DNA of 64,000 bases from Microbacterium sp. (GCF_017305435.1 NZ_JAFKIP010000003.1:310001-374000), one strand, 5' to 3'. Positions 45,663-54,191 are shown, counted from the first letter of the stretch. Notes: generated by a model not told the origin, from the letters alone. Made by a program: numbers and translations.

Positions 45663-46652
45663 ATGACGCGCCTGGACAGCGGGCCTCTCGAGACCGAGAC
45701 GCCCGTGGTCTGCGACGGGCCGCGCGCGCTGCTGCTGGAGGCGCGCGACGTGCCGCTGGGCGGCGTCCGCGGGATGTCGGTGCATCGGAGCCTCCCGCAA
45801 CGGCCGCTCCCGATGGTCGGCGCCTGGTGCTTCCTCGACCGATTCGGGCCGCAGACCGCGAAGATGCGCGTCGAGCCGCATCCTCACATCGGGCTGCAGA
45901 CCGTCACCTGGCCGTTCGTGGGCGACGTGCGCCACCGCGACGTGCTCGGCAGCGACGTCATCGTGCGCCGCGGCGCACTCAACCTCATGACGAGCGGTGC
46001 CGGCATCGCCCACTCGGAGTACTCGGTCGGCGACGACGCCGTCCCCCTCGACGCACTGCAGCTGTGGGTCGCCCTCCCGGAGTCGCGCCGGCACGGCGCG
46101 CCGGCGTTCGAGCGGCACGAGGACCTCCCCGTCGTCGACCTCGGCGGCGGCGCCCGGGCGACCGTCGTCGTCGGCGCGTTCGCCGGCGCGTCCTCCCCCG
46201 CGACGATGTACACGCCGATCGCGGGCGTCGAGGTGCATGTTCCTGCCGCGGCATCCGTCTCGCTGCCGCTGGATCCGGCGTGGGAGTACGCCCTCGTCGG
46301 CGTGAGCGGGGCTCCGGAGGTCGCGACGGATGCCGAGGCATCCACACCGCTCGCCGACCAGAGCCTGCTCTACCTCGGGGTCGGACGCGGGACGATCGAG
46401 GTGCGCGCCGAGCGTGAGACGACGCTGTTCCTCCTCGGCGGCGAGCCGTTCGAGGCCGACATCGTCATGTGGTGGAACTTCGTCGGGCGCACGCACGAGG
46501 AGATCGTGGCGGCGCGGGATGCCTGGGAGGATCCCGCGCGCGCCCTCGAACGATTCGGTCACGTCACGGGCCACGGCGCCGAGCGCATCCCCGCGCCGCC
46601 GCTCCCCGCCGTCCGGCTCACTCAGCGTCGCCGTCCGTCACCCGGCCGCTGA
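45663..46652 (+). CDS. Pirin family protein
   Basis: A 329-aa bicupin. The metal-binding motif is RVEPHPHIGLQTVTW (His-His) with GALNLMTSGAGIAHSEYS, then the second cupin with a C-terminal pirin segment ending FVGRTHEEIVAARDAW. Pirins include quercetinase-like dioxygenases and redox-responsive regulators; activity here is not defined. It follows the YjdJ acetyltransferase closely on the same strand. Confidence 0.92.
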   Translation: MTRLDSGPLETETPVVCDGPRALLLEARDVPLGGVRGMSVHRSLPQRPLPMVGAWCFLDRFGPQTAKMRVEPHPHIGLQTVTWPFVGDVRHRDVLGSDVIVRRGALNLMTSGAGIAHSEYSVGDDAVPLDALQLWVALPESRRHGAPAFERHEDLPVVDLGGGARATVVVGAFAGASSPATMYTPIAGVEVHVPAAASVSLPLDPAWEYALVGVSGAPEVATDAEASTPLADQSLLYLGVGRGTIEVRAERETTLFLLGGEPFEADIVMWWNFVGRTHEEIVAARDAWEDPARALERFGHVTGHGAERIPAPPLPAVRLTQRRRPSPGR

Positions 46653-46706
46653 GCACCCGTCTGCACGATCGCTGTTTTTCACGGCCGGCGCGCCCGCATG
46701 CGCCGG

Positions 46707-46712
46707 TACGCT
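46707..46712 (+). promoter_or_regulatory. Putative leaderless -10 of the first YkoE-like gene (TACGCT)
   Basis: TACGCT lies exactly 6 bp before the GTG at 46719, which I therefore prefer over the ATG at 46698 that would precede the promoter. Confidence 0.4.
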
Positions 46713-46718
46713 GGACCC

Positions 46719-47273
46719 GTGGCCCGGAACCCGATCCTGACGACGCGCGTTCTCCTCGTGTGCGCGGCGATCGGTGTCGCCACGGGCATCGTCGGCGGGA
46801 TCGCAGGCCTGCTGACCCCCGTCGTCCTCGCGGCGATCCCGTTCGCGTACGGGCTGCTGCTGGGTGCGCACGTGCTGCCGGGCATCATCGCGCAGGAAGT
46901 GCTCCGCCTGCCGCTCGTCGCCGTGCTGTCGCACGTCATGGCGGCGATCGTCGCCAGCGCCTTCAACCCGGCCTGGGCGGGGCGGTTCATCGGGACGGCG
47001 CTGCTGTTCGGCGGCATCCAGGAAGGCGTCGCCGCACTCACGCGGTACCGCTCCTGGGGCGCCTGGCGCTTCTTCATCTCGGCGGTCGTCATCGGCGTGC
47101 TGGTGGCGGTCGTCGTCTTCTTCGCGGCGCACATGAGCGTGCTGCCGCTGTGGGCGCAGATCGCGTACCTCGCGCTGTCGGTCCTCGGCCCCGTCGCATG
47201 GACGGCCGTCGGGCTCGGCATCGGCGCCTCGTTGCGACGCGCGGGGGTCGCACGCACCACCGGCGGGCGCTGA
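46719..47273 (+). CDS. ECF transporter S component, YkoE-like (first)
   Basis: A 184-aa membrane protein with about six TM helices. TRVLLVCAAIGVATGIVG, PFAYGLLLGAHVLPGIIAQE and FGGIQEGVAALTRYRSW match the YkoE-type substrate-binding (S) subunits, which in Bacillus serve thiamine/hydroxymethylpyrimidine uptake. It is followed, after repeat D and an iron-box promoter, by the fused ATPase and T subunits. No TPP riboswitch is visible upstream. The substrate is thus open; the neighbours suggest an iron chelate (inference). Confidence 0.78.
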   Translation: MARNPILTTRVLLVCAAIGVATGIVGGIAGLLTPVVLAAIPFAYGLLLGAHVLPGIIAQEVLRLPLVAVLSHVMAAIVASAFNPAWAGRFIGTALLFGGIQEGVAALTRYRSWGAWRFFISAVVIGVLVAVVVFFAAHMSVLPLWAQIAYLALSVLGPVAWTAVGLGIGASLRRAGVARTTGGR

Positions 47274-47300
47274 CCCGGTCCAGCCGCGCGGCAGCCCACC

Positions 47301-47372
47301 GTGTCCCACTTGTGGTTGCTTTCGGGGCGCGGAAACAGCCGTTTGTGGGACATTGTGCGCCCGAAGTGGGAC
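47301..47372. repeat. Dispersed palindromic repeat family D, copy 2
   Basis: GTGTCCCA (47301) and GTGGGACA (about 47345) form the outer dyad, followed by AAGTGGGAC (47364-47372). It shares GGTTGCTTT and CAGCCGTTTGTGGGACAT with copy 1 at 24659 at nearly the same spacing, but has no tandem extension. Confidence 0.8.
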
Positions 47373-47390
47373 GGGCCCGAGGTTGGCTGT

Positions 47391-47409
47391 GCAGGTTAGG
47401 GTCGCCTAA
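47391..47409 (+). promoter_or_regulatory. Putative DtxR/IdeR iron box overlapping the ECF ATPase promoter
   Basis: The 19 bp at this place match the consensus TTAGGTTAGSCTAACCTAA at 14 of 19 positions (AGGTTAGG ... CCTAA in the correct register). A TAAGCT -10-like hexamer (47407-47412) overlaps its end, as expected of an iron-repressed promoter. Confidence 0.6.
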
Positions 47410-47448
47410 GCTGTCCCCGACCCCTTCCTCCGATCAGCTGGGACACCC

Positions 47449-49308
47449 GTGGCCTCGACCGTCTCCGGAGCGGCGACCGTCCGGCAGCCCGGCGACACCG
47501 CACCGCTCCTCCTCGCGGTGCGCGGTGTCGGCATCAGCCACGAAGGCGCGGCGACGCCGACGCCGGCTGCGGCGAGCTTCTCGGTCGCGCGCGGCGAGGT
47601 CGTGCTGCTCCTCGGACCGAGCGGCGCCGGCAAGTCCACACTCGCCCTCGCGCTCAACGGACTCATCCCGCACGCCGTCCCCGCGTCCCTCTCCGGCACG
47701 GTGCTCGTCGACGGACTCGACACACAGCACACTCCGGTCGCGACGCTGTCGACGCGCGTCGGCATGGTCTTCCAGGATCCCGACGCCCAGCTCGTGACCG
47801 GCACTCTCCTCGATGAGGTCGCGTTCGGCCCGGAGAATCTGCGGATGCCGGTGGACGAGGTCCTCTCCCGCAGCGAAGACGCCCTGCGCCGCGTCGGGCT
47901 GTGGGACCGTCGCTCCGAGAACCCCGACCGGCTCTCGGGGGGCGGGCGGCAGCGCCTCGCGATCGCCTGCGCGCTCGCGATGGGGTCGCCGCTGCTCGTG
48001 CTCGACGAGCCGACCGCGAACCTCGACCCGCAGGGCATCGAGGAGGTCTACGCCGCGCTCGAGGAGCTCGTCGCCGCGGGCGACCGCGCGATCGTGCTGA
48101 TCGAGCACAACCTCGACGCCGCCGCCCGCATCACCGATCGCGTCGTCGTGCTCGACCACGACGGTCGCACGCACGCCGACGGCACGGTCGACGAGGTGCT
48201 GCGCGGCCGCGCGGAGGAGCTGCATGCGATGGGAGTCTGGCTGCCGGTCGCGACGCTCGCGGCACTGCGCCTGCGCGCGGCGGGGTGGGCCCTCGATCCG
48301 CTCCCGATCGACCCCGACGAGCTGCGCTCTGCGCTCGAGGCGGCGGGTGCCCCCTCGTCCGCGACCGTTTCCGTCCGAAAAGCAGGGCGGATCGAGACTT
48401 CTGCCCCTGCGGCCGGTGCCGACAGTCGATCCAGCCTGCTTTCCGAACCGCTGATCCGGGTGAGAGGCCTGCGGACGCACCGCGGCAGGGCCGAGATCCT
48501 GCACGGCGTCGACCTCGACGTCCACGCGGGCGAGTTCGTCGCGATCGTCGGTGCCAACGGCGCGGGCAAGACCACCCTGCTGCAGTCGATCGCCGGGGTC
48601 GTGCCCATCCCGCGCGGGCAGGTCACGGTCGCGGGCACCGACATCGCCCGCACCGATCTGCGCACGCTGTCGCGACGGATCGGGTTCGTGTTCCAGAACC
48701 CCGAGCACCAGTTCATCGCGCATACGGTCTTCGACGAGCTCGCCCACGGCCTGCGTCAGCAGCACGTGCCCGACGAGGCGGTGCGCGCCCGCGCGACCGA
48801 CGTGCTGCGCCGGTTCGGGCTCGACGGCAAGGCCGACGTGCACCCGTTCCTCCTCTCCGGCGGGCAGAAGCGACGGCTGTCGGTCGGCACGGCGCTCGTC
48901 ACGGGCGCGCCCGTCCTCGCGCTCGACGAGCCGACCTTCGGTCAGGACCGCGCGCGCGCCGACGAGCTCCTGAGCCTCCTCGACAGCCTGCGCCGAGAGG
49001 GCACGACGGTGCTCGTCGTCACCCACGACATGCAGCTGGTCACGGAGTACGCCGACCGCACGATCGTCGTCGGCGACGGACGGATCCTGCGGGATGCCGC
49101 GACGCACGACGTGTTCGCCGACGACGCCTTCCTGCGGACGGCGGGGCTGCGGCAGCCGCCGCTGCGCCGGGCGTTCTCGGGGATGACGCGGCACCCGCAG
49201 CTCGCGGGCGTCACGCGCCTCGCCGACCTGCCGAACCCCGATCCCACCGCCACCGCGGCGCCGACCGTCACCCCGGCGCCGACCGTCACCCCGGAGGCCG
49301 CACCGTGA
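47449..49308 (+). CDS. ECF transporter fused double ATPase (EcfA-EcfA')
   Basis: A 619-aa protein that carries both ECF ATPases in one chain. Domain 1 (about 20-260) has Walker A LGPSGAGKSTLALAL, signature LSGGGRQRLAIA and LLVLDEPTANLDPQG. Domain 2 (about 340-560) has VGANGAGKTTLLQSI, LSGGQKRRLSVGTALV and LALDEPTFGQDRARAD. The linker (VRKAGRIET...LLSEP) is encoded by repeat B copy 2. The tail is Thr/Pro/Ala-rich. It overlaps the T-component gene by GTGA. The promoter bears an iron box. Confidence 0.93.
   Translation: MASTVSGAATVRQPGDTAPLLLAVRGVGISHEGAATPTPAAASFSVARGEVVLLLGPSGAGKSTLALALNGLIPHAVPASLSGTVLVDGLDTQHTPVATLSTRVGMVFQDPDAQLVTGTLLDEVAFGPENLRMPVDEVLSRSEDALRRVGLWDRRSENPDRLSGGGRQRLAIACALAMGSPLLVLDEPTANLDPQGIEEVYAALEELVAAGDRAIVLIEHNLDAAARITDRVVVLDHDGRTHADGTVDEVLRGRAEELHAMGVWLPVATLAALRLRAAGWALDPLPIDPDELRSALEAAGAPSSATVSVRKAGRIETSAPAAGADSRSSLLSEPLIRVRGLRTHRGRAEILHGVDLDVHAGEFVAIVGANGAGKTTLLQSIAGVVPIPRGQVTVAGTDIARTDLRTLSRRIGFVFQNPEHQFIAHTVFDELAHGLRQQHVPDEAVRARATDVLRRFGLDGKADVHPFLLSGGQKRRLSVGTALVTGAPVLALDEPTFGQDRARADELLSLLDSLRREGTTVLVVTHDMQLVTEYADRTIVVGDGRILRDAATHDVFADDAFLRTAGLRQPPLRRAFSGMTRHPQLAGVTRLADLPNPDPTATAAPTVTPAPTVTPEAAP
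48373..48448. repeat. Palindromic repeat family B, copy 2 (in frame inside the fused ATPase)
   Basis: Left arm GTCCGAAAAGCAGGGCGGAT (48373) and right arm ATCCAGCCTGCTTTCCGAAC (to 48448) are inverted with few differences. It occupies the linker between the two ATPase domains and reads through in frame. The same arms occur at 51591-51670. Confidence 0.8.
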
Positions 49309-50114
49309 CCACTGCGACCTTCGATCCCTACGCCCGCGTCGAGGCGCCCGGCCGGTTCCTCTACGCGCTGAACCCGCTCGCGAAGCTCCTCGCGCCGCTG
49401 CCCGCGATGCTCCTCCTCGTCTTCGTGCGCGACCTCGCGACGCCCCTCGCCTTCCTCGTGATCGCGTACCTCGTCCTCCTCGCGGGCGCCCGGCTCACGG
49501 CGCGCATCGCGCTCGTGCTGGCGGTCGCGATCCCCGGCGCGGCGCTCGTCCTCGGCCTCGGCATGTCGGTGTGGACGGATGCCTCCCGTGTCGACACGTC
49601 CGTGACGGTGCTGCAGATCGGGGGCTGGTCGCTGTACGGCGGAGCCCTCGCGGTGGGAATGGCGACCGGCGTGCGGCTCGCGGCGATCGTGAGCCTCGCC
49701 CTCCTCGCCGGCCTCACGACGAACGGTCCCGATCTCGTGCGCGCGACGGTGCAGCAGCTGCGGGTGCCGTACCGGATCGGCTACACGGCCCTCGCCGCCT
49801 TCCGGTTCGTGCCGCGCTTCGGGTACGAGCTCGACGTCATCCGGCAGGCGCATCGCGTGCGCGGGGCGCACGGCGGGCGCGGCCCGTTCGCGGCGCTCGC
49901 GCGCTGGTGGGGCTACATCGTGCCGCTCCTGGCCGGTGCGATCCGGCACGCCGAGCGGGTCGCGCTCGCGATGGACGCCCGCGCCTTCGGCGCCCACCCC
50001 GACCGCACCGAGCGCCACCTCGTGCCGTGGCGCGTTCGGGACACCGTGTTCGTCGCCCTGTTCTGGATCCTGAGCGCCGGCATCCTCGTCGCCCTCTTCC
50101 CCTGGACCCTGTAG
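49305..50114 (+). CDS. ecfT: ECF transporter T component (EcfT)
   Basis: A 269-aa transmembrane coupling protein with 5-6 TM helices: LNPLAKLLAPLPAMLLLVFV, ALAVGMATGVRLAAIVSLAL and others. The cytosolic coupling region has LRVPYRIGYTALAAFRFVPR and the Ala-Arg-Ala motif in ALAMDARAFGAHPDR, the groove-contacting element of EcfT. It overlaps the ATPase gene by 4 bp and is followed 51 bp later by the siderophore-interacting protein. Confidence 0.92.
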   Translation: MTTATFDPYARVEAPGRFLYALNPLAKLLAPLPAMLLLVFVRDLATPLAFLVIAYLVLLAGARLTARIALVLAVAIPGAALVLGLGMSVWTDASRVDTSVTVLQIGGWSLYGGALAVGMATGVRLAAIVSLALLAGLTTNGPDLVRATVQQLRVPYRIGYTALAAFRFVPRFGYELDVIRQAHRVRGAHGGRGPFAALARWWGYIVPLLAGAIRHAERVALAMDARAFGAHPDRTERHLVPWRVRDTVFVALFWILSAGILVALFPWTL

Positions 50115-50165
50115 CGGGCGCTGTCCCCGCCCCCGGCGCCCCTTCCCCCTCGAAAGGACCCTCGC

Positions 50166-51041
50166 ATGGCTCGGATCTCCGCGCTCGTCGCCCCCACGTC
50201 GCAGGAGCTGCTGCGCCTCGAGGTGCTGCGCACCGAGCGGCTCAGCCCGCACTGGATGCGCATCACCCTCGGCGGCGGCGACATCGCACGCTTCACCGCG
50301 CTCGGCTACGACCAGTGGTTCCGCCTCTTCCTCCCCCACTCGGGCGACGGCGGCGACGAGGGCCTCGAGCGCATCCCCGCGAAGGCCAACAAGATCTTCG
50401 GGTATCTCAAGTACCTGCGCATCCCCGACGGCGTGCGCCCCGTGATGCGCAACTACACGGTGCGCGCGCACCGTGTAGTCGGCGAGTCGGGAGGGCCCGA
50501 GATCGACGTCGACTTCGTGCTGCACGGCTCGGGGCCCACCGCCGGGCCCGCCTCGCGGTGGGCGGATGCCGCCGCCCCGGGCGAGTCCGTCGTCATCATC
50601 GACGAGGGGCTGCGTTTCAACCCCGCCCGGGGTGTCGAGAACCTGCTGCTCGTGGCGGATGAGACGGGAGCGCCCGCCGTGGCGGGCATCTGCGCCTCGC
50701 TGCCGTCGTCTGCGACGGGCATCGCGCTGGTCGAGGCGCCGTCCGCCGAGGACGTCCTGCCGTTCGACGCCCCCGCCGGCATCGAGGTGAGGTGGCTGGT
50801 GCGGGATGCCGCGCAGAAGCCCGGATCGCTCGCGCTCGCGGAGCTCGAGAAGCTGCCGGCCCCGGCATCCGACACCCACGCCTTCATCGTCGGCGAGCAG
50901 TCACTGCCGACCGCGGGACGGCGGCACCTCGTCGCCCAGGGGCTCGGCAAGGACCAGATCAGCTTCATCGGGTACTGGCGGGTGGGCGCCGCATCTCCCG
51001 CCCCGAAGTCCGAGCAGGCGCAGCCGGCGGGAGGCCGCTGA
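50166..51041 (+). CDS. Siderophore-interacting protein (ferric-siderophore reductase, SIP family)
   Basis: A 291-aa NAD(P)H:flavin-type reductase. It has the FAD-binding region RPVMRNYTVRAHR (R-x-Y-T/S motif), VDFVLHGSGPTAGPASRWADAA, and LLLVADETGAPAVAGICASLP, then the NADPH part with a C-terminal GYWRVGAA, as in ViuB/SIP proteins that release iron from siderophores in the cytosol. GAAAGGACC precedes the ATG. It lies between ECF T and a second S component, which links the transporter with iron. Confidence 0.92.
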   Translation: MARISALVAPTSQELLRLEVLRTERLSPHWMRITLGGGDIARFTALGYDQWFRLFLPHSGDGGDEGLERIPAKANKIFGYLKYLRIPDGVRPVMRNYTVRAHRVVGESGGPEIDVDFVLHGSGPTAGPASRWADAAAPGESVVIIDEGLRFNPARGVENLLLVADETGAPAVAGICASLPSSATGIALVEAPSAEDVLPFDAPAGIEVRWLVRDAAQKPGSLALAELEKLPAPASDTHAFIVGEQSLPTAGRRHLVAQGLGKDQISFIGYWRVGAASPAPKSEQAQPAGGR

Positions 51042-51610
51042 TGGGCAAGGTCACGACGGCGTGTCTGCTCACATGCGCCGCGATCGGCGTCGCGGGAGGA
51101 ATCGTCCTGGCGGTCGGATGGTGGCTCTCCGTCGCCCTCTTCGCGACGGTGCCCTTCGCCTCGGTCGCGATCGCGGGGCTCTGGGTCATGCCCGCTGTGA
51201 TCGCGCTGCGGCTCCTGCAGCGCCCGTTCGCGGGCCTGCTCGTCGGCCTCATCTCCGGCCTCGTGCTCGCACCGTTCTACACCGCGAGCGCGATCCTGAC
51301 GACGCTGTTCTGGTCGTTCTTCCCCGAGCTGCCGTTCCTCGTGACGCTGTACCGGCGCTGGAGCACGTGGCTGCACTATGCGGGAGCGCTCGCGATGGGT
51401 GTCTCCTACCCGCTGCTCGCGGCGCAGTCGTTCGACCTGTGGGCGATGGCGCCCGGTCTCGTCGTGGGGTTCATCGCGCTGTGCGCGGCATCCTGCGTCG
51501 CGGGGACGTTCCTCGCGATCGTGATCGCCGACCGCCTGCGCGCGGCCGGGGTCGCCCGACTCGCCCGCCGGCGACCCGCCGAGGTTCCGGGCGTCGCGAA
51601 AGCAGGCTGA
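51041..51610 (+). CDS. ECF transporter S component, YkoE-like (second)
   Basis: A 189-aa protein with about six TM helices, a divergent relative of the first YkoE-like gene (shared: LLTCAAIGVAGGIV near the start and RLRAAGVARLARR near the end). The ATG overlaps the SIP stop by 1 bp (TGATG). The last codons (KAG, stop) fall in the arm of repeat B copy 1. Two S components for one ATPase-T pair could bring two substrates or a heteromeric S unit (inference). Confidence 0.7.
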   Translation: MGKVTTACLLTCAAIGVAGGIVLAVGWWLSVALFATVPFASVAIAGLWVMPAVIALRLLQRPFAGLLVGLISGLVLAPFYTASAILTTLFWSFFPELPFLVTLYRRWSTWLHYAGALAMGVSYPLLAAQSFDLWAMAPGLVVGFIALCAASCVAGTFLAIVIADRLRAAGVARLARRRPAEVPGVAKAG

Positions 51611-51670
51611 ACCGACCGTTCCGCGCCTCGCGGCGCCCGACCCGCTCGATCCAGCCTGCTTTCGAGACGC
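51591..51670. repeat. Palindromic repeat family B, copy 1 (supplies a stop codon)
   Basis: Left arm GCGTCGCGAAAGCAGGCTGA (51591) and right arm TCCAGCCTGCTTTCGAGACG (to 51670) are inverted. The second S-component gene ends inside the left arm (GCA GGC TGA). It lies between convergent stops and may also serve as a hairpin terminator. Confidence 0.8.
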
Positions 51671-51719
51671 GGGCGGCGGTGCAGGCGGTGCGCGCGGCGC
51701 GGGTCAGCGGGTCAGCGGG

Positions 51720-52883
51720 TCAGCGCTTGCCGACGATCTGGCGCGAGACGAGGTCGCGCATGATCTCGTTCGTGCCGCCGTAGATGCGGTGGACGCGGGC
51801 GTCGAGGTAGGCGCGGGCGATCGGGTACTCGGTGATGTAGCCGTAGCCGCCGTGCAGCTGGACGCCGATGTCGAGGAGCTCCGCCTCGCGGTCGGTCGCC
51901 CAGAACTTGACCTTCGCCGCCTCCTCCGCCGTCAGCTTCTCGTCCGCGTAGAGCTCCATCGCGCGGTCGATGTAGGCCCACATGACGTCGACCGTCGTCG
52001 CCATGTCGGCGAGACGGAAGCGGGTGTTCTGGAAGTCGGCGATCCGCTCGCCGAACGCCTCGCGGCTGATGACGTAGTCGCGCGTCCAGGCGAAGGCAGC
52101 CTCGCCGGCGGCAGCCGCGGCGACCCCGATCGACAGGCGCTCGAGGGGCAGGTTCATCATGAGCTGGATGAAGCCGAGGCCCTCTTTGCCGCCGATGAGG
52201 TTCGCCTCGGGCACGAACACATCGGTGAAACTGAGCTCGGCGGTGTCCCAGCCGTGGAAGCCCATCTTCTCGAGCTTCTTCGAGTGATCGAACCCCTCCA
52301 TCCCGTCTTCGAGGATCAGCAGGCTGAAGGCATCCGGGCGATTCCCCTCGCCGGTCTTGACGAAGGTGACGACGATATCGGCGGTCTTGCCGGAGGAGAT
52401 GAAGGTCTTCGCGCCGTTGACGAGGTAGCCGCCGTCGACCTTCTTCGCCGTCGTCTTGATGCCCCGCAGGTCGCTGCCGGCGCCGGGTTCGGTCATCGCG
52501 AGGGCGCCGAGGATCTCGCCGGTCGCCATGCCCGGCAGCCACTTCTCCTTCTGCTCCTGCGTGCCCATGTGCACGATGTAGGGAACGGCGAGGTCGTCTT
52601 GGATGCCGAGGGCGCCGGCGAGCGACCCCTGACCCGCGCCGATCACCTCTTCGAGCACGATCGCGCGGAAGCGGTAGTCCTGCAGCATGCCCGCGCCGCC
52701 GAACTCCTCGGGAACGGAGAGGCCGATGATGCCGGCGTCCCCGGCGGCGCGCATCGTGGCGCGGTCGACCTCGCCGTCGGCCTCCCACTGCTTGCGCTTC
52801 TCCTCGGTGGCGTAGCGCTTCACGAACTCCTTGACGACGTCGCGGAACGCCTCGTGGTCCTCGTCGTAGATGTTGCGCTCCAT
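51720..52883 (-). CDS. Acyl-CoA dehydrogenase
   Basis: A 387-aa flavoprotein. ALAMTEPGAGSDLRGIKTTA and VNGAKTFISSGKTADI form the substrate/FAD signature, FIQLMMNLPLERLSIGVAA and YVISREAFGERIADFQN follow, and the catalytic Glu-region ends QLHGGYGYITEYPIAR, RIYGGTNEIMRDLVSR. It makes enoyl-CoA and passes electrons to ETF. GGAAGGCAGG precedes the ATG. It is monocistronic, convergent with the ECF operon. Confidence 0.95.
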   Translation of the reverse strand: MERNIYDEDHEAFRDVVKEFVKRYATEEKRKQWEADGEVDRATMRAAGDAGIIGLSVPEEFGGAGMLQDYRFRAIVLEEVIGAGQGSLAGALGIQDDLAVPYIVHMGTQEQKEKWLPGMATGEILGALAMTEPGAGSDLRGIKTTAKKVDGGYLVNGAKTFISSGKTADIVVTFVKTGEGNRPDAFSLLILEDGMEGFDHSKKLEKMGFHGWDTAELSFTDVFVPEANLIGGKEGLGFIQLMMNLPLERLSIGVAAAAAGEAAFAWTRDYVISREAFGERIADFQNTRFRLADMATTVDVMWAYIDRAMELYADEKLTAEEAAKVKFWATDREAELLDIGVQLHGGYGYITEYPIARAYLDARVHRIYGGTNEIMRDLVSRQIVGKR

Positions 52884-52989
52884 GCTGCGCCTGCCTTCCG
52901 TGTCTCGTCGTCGAGCCTGACGTGGGGGGACGATGTCCCGGCATCCATGGTACTGGGTTTCACCGGTCGTGGCATCCGGTCGCGGGCTG

Positions 52990-54084
52990 TCAGTCGACGT
53001 AGTCGGGCGCGGGAGGAAGGCCGAAGAAGTCCTCGAGGGTGTGGAATCCGCCGTCGTGATACACCTGCGCGAGCTCCGGGCCGATGTAGCGCAGATGCCA
53101 AGGCTCGGCCTGGTACCCGGTGATGGCCGTGTAGCCGTCCTCGTAGCGCACGATGAAGCCGAACCGCCACGCGTTCGCGGCGACCCAGGCGCCCTGCGCC
53201 GTGCCGCCGAACGACTCGATCGCCCCGCAGCCGCCGTCGCAGGCTGCGACGTCCGTCGCGAGACCCGTCTGGTGCTCACTGAAGCCGGGGCGGGCGCTCT
53301 GCAGGTCGGCGGACTCCCGCCCGAGCGAGTTCACGTAGCCGTTGTAGGTGCGTGTCTGCGAGTCGAACGACCGGAAGGCGCTGTTGAGGCCGATCGCGCC
53401 GACGCCCTCGGCCTGCGCGGCGGCGACCAGCGCCGTCAGGGCATCGGCCGCGGCAGGGCGCAGCCGCCCGTCGACGGTGCGCTGCATGTCGGCAGGGGCG
53501 ACGACGGTGTCGGGCTCCCATTCGAGCGGGCTCAGGGGACGCTGCTTGTTGACGACGACCCACTCCCGCACGGGATCGGCGAGGTTCACGCACGGCGCCG
53601 ACCCCGTGGCCACGAGGTCGCGGAAGGCGGTCGCGCCGCCCAAGGCGGCGATCACGTCGGCATCCGACCCCTGGGCCAACGCCGTCGACACCGCGGGGTC
53701 GTCGCACCCCGCCGCCACGACGGTCGCCGCGGACTGCGCGGGCACGGGCAGGGAGGTCACCGCGGGAACGGGGTCCACGCGCGTCTGCTGCGTGGCATCC
53801 GCCGTGGTCGACCCGCCGCGCCCGCCGAGGGCGACCGCTGCCGCGACGGCGGCGATGAGCAGGATCGCCGCGGCGGCGATGACGAGCAGCCGCGTGCGCG
53901 GCCGGGCGACGCGCGCTCGGCGGGTGCCGTCCGCGAGGGCGCCCGCCGCGGCTCCCGCGGACACGGCCTGCGCGGCTGTGCGCGCGCTCGGCTCCGCCCC
54001 CGGCGTCGCCGCGGCATCCGCATCGGCACGCTCGCGCTCGGCGCGGAGCGCGCGTCGAGACGGCAACGGCTCGGGAGGGATCAC
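52990..54084 (-). CDS. VanY-type D-alanyl-D-alanine carboxypeptidase (M15), membrane-anchored
   Basis: A 364-aa protein. A basic cytosolic N-terminus (about 60 residues) and one TM helix (about 66-88) anchor it; the distal ~130 residues are an M15B peptidase with NSAFRSFDSQTRTYN, SEHQTGLATDVAA (zinc His/Asp) and EPWHLRYIGP (the last His). It trims D-Ala from peptidoglycan stems. Between TM and enzyme is a ~120-residue region with spaced Cys of unknown role. The GTG follows CAGAAT by 6 bp. Confidence 0.92.
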   Translation of the reverse strand: MIPPEPLPSRRALRAERERADADAAATPGAEPSARTAAQAVSAGAAAGALADGTRRARVARPRTRLLVIAAAAILLIAAVAAAVALGGRGGSTTADATQQTRVDPVPAVTSLPVPAQSAATVVAAGCDDPAVSTALAQGSDADVIAALGGATAFRDLVATGSAPCVNLADPVREWVVVNKQRPLSPLEWEPDTVVAPADMQRTVDGRLRPAAADALTALVAAAQAEGVGAIGLNSAFRSFDSQTRTYNGYVNSLGRESADLQSARPGFSEHQTGLATDVAACDGGCGAIESFGGTAQGAWVAANAWRFGFIVRYEDGYTAITGYQAEPWHLRYIGPELAQVYHDGGFHTLEDFFGLPPAPDYVD

Positions 54085-54090
54085 CCACCC

Positions 54091-54096
54091 ATTCTG
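54091..54096 (-). promoter_or_regulatory. Putative leaderless -10 of the VanY-type gene (CAGAAT)
   Basis: CAGAAT lies exactly 6 bp before the GTG start. Confidence 0.35.
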
Positions 54097-54191
54097 ACGT
54101 GCGCAGCCGTGACCTCGCCGAGAGCGATCATCTCTCCATCTTCACGAAGCACCCCCTTGCGCGATTTTCGAATCTCTGTTCCACTGATCGT

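Noticed and set aside
46653-46718. TPP riboswitch upstream of the YkoE-like gene
   Set aside because: The conserved CUGAGA and ACCUGAUCUGG boxes are absent and the leader is too short or missing.
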